A stretch of 34,002 bases of DNA from NCBI GenBank assembly GCA_001579985.1, contig LRSR01013643.1, forward strand, positions 1 through 34,002, written 5' to 3'. A program made the translations under genes and the position numbers. This stretch comes from Hypsibius dujardini. Lineage: Eukaryota; Tardigrada; Eutardigrada; Parachela; Hypsibiidae. Shown here in pieces: positions 29,398 through 34,002 of the stretch. The notes beneath the pieces are model-generated. The model searched no databases and was not told the origin of the DNA. It saw only the letters and a list, made by a program, of their open reading frames with translations. Positions within the stretch are counted from its first letter, which is position 1. Each line of letters starts with the position of its first letter.

Positions 29398-32341
29398 ATG
29401 ATGCGTTCATTTTGGCGGACTATTTTAATGGGATGGCTGCAATCGGGTCTGATTAGTGCGGCGATCGTTCTGCATAACGATTATGTGGTGGTGCTTGACG
29501 GCGGATCGTCTCATACGACAACGTACGTGTACGAATGGCCAAAGGAAAAGGAACACGGCACCGGACTGGTTCGGCAAAAGAGCTCCAAAAAATGCCAGGG
29601 TGCGTAAAATTAAGAGATGACAACACTTAAACTATACCAAACAACGTTTAATGAACATTATTAATTTTGCACAATCTAGAGAAAGTGATACTTTATCTTT
29701 TATAACTTTAAAGTAAAACCAAATTAAAACCCTCGGCGACTAATTTTATGTTTTACCTTGTCAAAAAAACAAGCTAAGAGTGTGATGCTCTAAAGGTTTA
29801 AGTAGTTTAAAATTTTCAACTGAAAATATTTATTTCATTTTTAATAAAACTGAACTAAACGTTTTAGTTACTAACACAATTGAACCACAGGATAGAGTTT
29901 GTAATTTTAACCAACTAAAATTTATTAGAATATGTTCAGCCTTTGCTATTGCAATTGAAAATGTTTTTTGCAAAACTACTTATGCCATGGCTCAATCCAT
30001 ATAATAATTTTTCTTGTTCATTTAAATATTTTCTTTGTTTTAGCTGTTTTGGGTACCTTCAAGAATAATCCATCTGCCGCGGGCGAGAGTTTAAAGGCTT
30101 GCTTGGACTTTGCCGCCGAGCAGGTTCCCCAGTCGGCATGGTCATCCACCAAGGTCCTTTTAGGAGCTACGGCTGGAGTTCGCTTAATCGCGTAAGTATA
30201 AGGGCTATAACCGTGAACACACACTTTGTTTTTGTGGAAGTATAACGAAAATAGAAAATATGTGGTTATAAATTTATTTTTTCTTCGGCAGAGTGGAAGA
30301 CAGAGATACTGCCGCCGCAATTATTCAATCAGTCCGGGACTATCTGGCAGCCAACTACGCGTTTATCGTGGATCCCGCCAATATCGACATCTTGACCCCG
30401 GAACGAGAAGGTGCATACGCCTGGACGTCTATCAACTATGTCGAAGGTGTTCTCCGAAATAATGCAGTAAGTATGTCATTCACAATGTTTGTATTAGACC
30501 TAAGCTTTAGTCTAGCTTTAAGCTTAGGTCTAGCTTTCTTTGTAATTGTCACTTTCAGGGGTAATAGTTGACCACACATCCGGGTTCAGTAATTACAATA
30601 TATAACTGTAATATTAATACTCTGGCCATAAAAGGGTTATGTCGCATTTTTCGTGAATTCAAAATCGTTCCTTCTTGGGTTTTGACAAAGACATTTTATT
30701 TACCTCAAGATAAAAAATATTAGCCATTTGTAGATTTACATAAAAGTGCTAACAACCAGTATCATTATATCAAAATTTCAAATTGTCTGCTCGCAAAAAC
30801 ATGTATGACTTTAATTTGTTTGATTGAGCTTTTTATGCCACAGTTTTATCGTTCTTGATATAACAATTTTGAAATCTCAGCAGTGCTAGTACTTGAAATC
30901 TGCTACGAATACTTTTTATATTATCCATTACACGATAAAGCCATAGTTCATGAATCATTATATAACTAATAGGGCATATCATAGTGATTTGCAAAAACTT
31001 GATTTGGATCATATGTTGTAGAATGATCTCCAACAAAATTAGCACCATAATGCGTTTCAGGCCATATTCGGTCACTTGCCAGTGCAACGTAAATTCTCAG
31101 TGACGTCAACTTTGAAATTAATTACAGCTGATGACTGTGCGGGCGCGCAATGCAACTTGGGGATCTCTTGATGTGGGCGGTGCATCGGCTCAGTTTGCCA
31201 TGGAAGTGCCGAGCCCTGAGATACCCTCCAGGTTCTCAGTCCGTTCTTTCAACCAAGACTATGAACTTTTAACTTGGAGCTTCCTGTGCTACGGTCACGA
31301 CGAAGCCCATCGCCGGCATCGTGGTCTACTGATTGCCAGTCAAAGTTTCCGGAATTTGACATATGATGCATGTGTGCCCATGAATACAGAGCCAGTTGCG
31401 GTGGCTCATTCAGATATCTTTGACCATCCCTGCAGTCGGCTTGACGTGCCAGCTGCAAAGAAAAAAGTGGGTTAATCTAAGCGCGTGTCTGTCTGTCTGT
31501 CTGTTTGAATCGCTGTCTGTCTGCAAGTTACTGATTGATTGTTCTCAGAATGTCTACTACATTACTGGTGGAGGCGATCAAACGCAGTGTCGTTTAGACA
31601 TCATAAGGCTCTTTAAAATGTTCGCCAACCAAACGATCACGGAATGCCCCTTCCAAGACAGCGAATGCAGTTTCCAGTCGACGAAGAAAAACCTCGCCAA
31701 AGTTCCCAGCGGCAAATTCCTAGCCAAAGGCGGACTTTTCTATGTCACGAATGACCTTCGCACCGTCAGCGGGAATTCTTTTAACTTGAACCCTTTTGAC
31801 GCGAATGGATATCATCGAGGTAATAAATCGTTGACTTTTGGCATTCCAAAAACATTGTCCCAAACATTCCAATGGATTCGATCTAATATTACTTCTTTTT
31901 CTTAGCTCGTTTGGCGTTGTGTGCCAAAACAATTGATGAAATTAAGGCCCTCCTCCTCATCCATCCCGAAATGAAGCTGTCATTTCTCCTGAGGATGTGC
32001 TTCTCATCCACTTACAATGAGTTGCTCCTCAAGGAAATCTACGGCTTCGCGCAGGATCTTATGGGGGAGATTCTGTTTGCTAACACGGTAGGATCTGATA
32101 TGGGTTTGATTTTGGTTCGCGTAATATCATTTGGACGTTCTCTGTTCAGGTACGTGGCAATGATGTCGGCTGGACATTTGGCTGGGGAGTCCTTGCGTCT
32201 ACCGACCCAGCTCCTGCTTCCGCTGTTGCATCCGCTTCGTCGTCATCCCATCTATCAAAAGCCATGCCGTATTTTTTCTGTGGCCTGACAAGCCTTTCAC
32301 TGGTTTTCCTGGCTGGTTTGAACCGAGATATTGTTTTCTAA
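29398..32341 (+). CDS. ENTPD: Ecto-nucleoside triphosphate diphosphohydrolase (CD39/NTPDase family), seven exons
   Basis: Exons 29398-29599, 30044-30191, 30292-30466, 31128-31466, 31549-31819, 31906-32087 and 32150-32341 join in phase to 502 residues (human NTPDase1 has 510). The apyrase conserved regions are all present: ACR1 [15 protein letters not shown] (31-45), ACR2 [11 protein letters not shown] (106-116), ACR3 [16 protein letters not shown] with the catalytic Glu (154-169), ACR4 [13 protein letters not shown] (188-200) and ACR5 [12 protein letters not shown] (442-453). An N-terminal hydrophobic segment (about 7-26) and a C-terminal one ([17 protein letters not shown]) give the two-anchor topology of plasma-membrane members. 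The enzyme hydrolyses extracellular ATP and ADP to AMP and so controls purinergic signalling. The cell-surface subtype (1/2/3/8) cannot be resolved. ACR1 has LDGGSSHT, where human NTPDase1 has LDAGSSHT. The stop is TAA at 32339, but an alternative last exon follows. Confidence 0.94.
30495..30532. repeat. 13-bp-arm hairpin in ecto-NTPDase intron 3
   Basis: TAGACCTAAGCTT is followed 12 bases later by its exact complement, AAGCTTAGGTCTA. It lies just after the intron 3 donor. Confidence 0.85.
31487..31525. repeat. Short TGTC microsatellite in ecto-NTPDase intron 4
   Basis: gtctgtctgtctgtctg and a second small gtctgtctg run make up much of an 82-base intron (31467-31548). It is the same repeat word as in exchanger introns 4 and 9. 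Confidence 0.9.
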
Positions 32342-32371
32342 GTCGGTGATTTTTATGATGTTACTTTTTAG

Positions 32372-32518
32372 GTTACCGCAATGTTAGAGATGGTCACTGT
32401 ACTCCTTGCTTTCTACTCTTACAGCACTATGGGGCTCTGCCTGTACCGTAAATTGAGGCATTATAGACCGGCGCAACCCCTGTACATGGACATGCTAGTC
32501 TTAGTCGACTACCAATAA
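32372..32518 (+). CDS. Possible alternative last exon of the ecto-NTPDase gene
   Basis: After a TTACTTTTTAG acceptor an open frame of 48 codons plus stop encodes a hydrophobic helix (VTAMLEMVTVLLAFYSYS) and a basic tail (LYRKLRHYRP) ending in LVLVDYQ, as expected for a C-terminal anchor plus cytoplasmic tail. Joining it to exon 7 in phase 0 needs a GTTTTC donor (after CTG at about 32303 or ATT at about 32332), which is weak. It may be an alternative C-terminus or the original one. The model ending at 32341 needs no extra splice. Confidence 0.45.
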   Translation, partial: VTAMLEMVTVLLAFYSYSTMGLCLYRKLRHYRPAQPLYMDMLVLVDYQ

Positions 32519-32577
32519 GATTGTGATCCGGATCATAATTATATGGCAACCGCTGTTATCCCCTCGTTTGTATTGCC

Positions 32578-33711
32578 TGGAGCCCAATAGCGCACCGCTA
32601 ATTTTACCCCTCCCTAGGGCCTAATAGAAGCCTGACTATTTTACTCCTCCCTGTATCCATCACCAAAGCTCAACTACGCTCCTGTTTTAACGTTCCCATG
32701 TTGTCTATCCGTCAGTCCTTCCGTTGTCTATACGTTCGTTGTCCGTCCGTCAGTTGTCCTCCCGTTGTCCGTTCTTTGTGGACGACGCACAGCCGGACAA
32801 ATTATGGACGGACAGAAGGACAGAAGGAGAGACAAACGGACGAACGGACAGCACGGAAGGAGTAAAATAACAGAGGCGCTATTTGGGCCCCTGGTGATGT
32901 ACCAGGGGCAGACTGAAAATAATGTCCCTTCATGTTTTACTCTTGGCGCGAGGCTTTTTTTTAATCTCTCAACTTGCTAACATAGATAGGGGACTTGCAC
33001 GTTAGCCTTTTAAGTTTCATTAATCTAGCTTTAAGAGCCTGGAAGATCTGATTTATTTTCGGAGATACACTTTTCAGAAGTGGTATTGTTGCATTTGACT
33101 GTCAGTTTTCGTGCAACACTCGATACATTTGGGAAATTCACGACGGCAAAAAAATGCCAGATGTACTCAGTCCTACTGATGAACTGACATCTATTGAATC
33201 CAAGAAAAGCCCTGCAAGAAAATTAAATTCTCGGGATTCACGTCCAGACTTTTTGAGTTCAATCAATCAATCAATCAAGCTACACAATTACCTTTGTAAA
33301 GAATGCTCTCGGTGAGGTTTGGTCATCTGCATGTTTCTTCTCTTCTGCTCGGTGAAAACAAAATTTGTGCATTGCTTCATTTAGATCTTTGCATCCCTAA
33401 ATTATTAGTGTTAATTTAGACTTTTTTTAATCAATAGGTATTCTTTATTAAATAAAAGAAGTTATGGCTCCGATTTCCTACCATCAGGTAAAGCAAGCAT
33501 GACTCTATTAAAAATATTTTTACTTCTCGAGTTTTGATTGGATTGCTACAAAACCTTTTGGAATCAATTGGTGAGAGGTAGATGTTTATTATCACGGCAA
33601 ACAATTAGAAAAAATTCAATTGGAACCGGGATATGAACCAAGTGACATTACTTTCAGTTTGCCCCTCGTATCTAGGGAGGGGTAAAATAGCCGAGGTTCT
33701 GTTGGGCTCCA
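32578..33711. mobile_element. Outer inverted-repeat element (TGGAGCCCAA ends)
   Basis: The left end from 32578 reads TGGAGCCCAATAGCGC, then TTTTACCCCTCCCTA. The right end, on the opposite strand from 33711, reads TGGAGCCCAACAGAAC, then TTTTACCCCTCCCTA. The right arm continues GAGGGGCAAACTGAAAGTAATGTCACTT. The matching left-arm continuation (CAGGGGCAGACTGAAAATAATGTCCCTT) appears only at about 32909, beyond an inserted block, so the left arm was interrupted. The interior is AT-rich and non-coding, with a small aatc microsatellite near 33261. Confidence 0.8.
32619..32903. mobile_element. Inner foldback element nested in the left arm of the outer one
   Basis: The left end gggcctaatagaagcc, then ctattttactcctccc (32618-32653), pairs with the right end ggaaggagtaaaataa, then gcgctatttgggcccc (32866-32901). 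The interior (about 32700-32870) is itself largely palindromic, made of gttgtccgtccg and cggacggacag words. The ends resemble those of the outer element, so this looks like a same-family insertion. Exact borders and target duplication are unclear. Confidence 0.7.
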
Positions 33712-34002
33712 CAGGGGGAGGGGGGGGGGAGTGGGAAATAGCCACTCCGATTTTGAAATGTTTCGTAAACGGTTTCACAATTTCCTGATTCGTGACGTAC
33801 ACGTATGTGGAGTTGAAACAACTGACGATGTGTCGTGTAATTCTTCGCTATCGCAATTGTATCTTGAAAGATAATATATTGGAGGACAATTCAATTGTCG
33901 ACGTTGCAATCCATTGTTCTTGGATGACCAACTGCAAACATGGACATTGAAGTTTATTATTGGAAGCTTTCTTCTAGTTTATTGCTCACCTCAATATCAC
34001 TC
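33712..34002. other. Right end of window, no gene seen
   Basis: After a G run (33713-33730) the sequence is unremarkable and AT-rich, with no frame that I recognise. Confidence 0.4.

Noticed and set aside
1-34002. tRNA and rRNA genes
   Set aside because: I looked for B-box-like GGTTCGAATCC words and cloverleaf stems on both strands and saw none. A covariance-model scan would be decisive.

Overview
This window is eukaryotic nuclear DNA from an invertebrate animal. The genes are split by GT-AG introns of about 70-690 bases, they encode animal-type proteins, and the spaces between them hold DNA transposon relics and microsatellites. A bacterial-type haloperoxidase relic with an apparent intron suggests a lineage that keeps horizontally acquired genes. 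A tardigrade or other small protostome would fit, but nothing here proves the phylum.

Layout, left to right: (1) 168-1636, minus strand, a multiply broken alpha/beta hydrolase of bacterial haloperoxidase type. (2) 2151-3427, a Tc1/mariner-superfamily element with both terminal repeats, a TA target duplication and a frameshifted transposase. (3) 3893-4189, minus strand, a small secreted charged protein or its first exon, with a hAT-like MITE (4191-4520, perfect 8-bp duplication) inserted one base upstream of its ATG. (4) 6023-9900, a complete 11-exon mitochondrial Na+/Ca2+ exchanger (NCLX/SLC8B1-like, 564 aa) whose introns carry complementary TCTG/CAGA-type repeats. (5) 12507-13257, a foldback MITE of the 'GGCTCGTTTAG' family, with a second copy at 28135-28639. 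(6) 14080-14643, an intronless PP1-inhibitor gene of the CPI-17/PHI-1 (PPP1R14) family. (7) 18150-18960 and 27010-27715, two inverted copies of an unusual foldback element whose arms consist of a degenerate 15-17 bp repeat. (8) 19797-21048, a two-exon four-pass membrane protein of unknown family. (9) 22423-25964, a five-exon cystathionine gamma-lyase (458 aa) whose intron 4 is almost entirely a MITE that abuts the 5' splice site. (10) 29398-32341, a seven-exon ecto-nucleoside triphosphate diphosphohydrolase (CD39-like, 502 aa) with a possible alternative last exon. (11) 32578-33711, nested same-family inverted-repeat elements.

The five intact genes are all on the plus strand and act in unrelated pathways: mitochondrial calcium efflux, phosphatase inhibition, transsulfuration/H2S, and extracellular nucleotide hydrolysis. 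I see no operon-like organisation. The exon models were built by hand from reading frame, splice dinucleotides, phase continuity and recognised family motifs. Phases close exactly across all exons of the NCLX, CTH, ENTPD and four-pass genes, which strongly supports those models.
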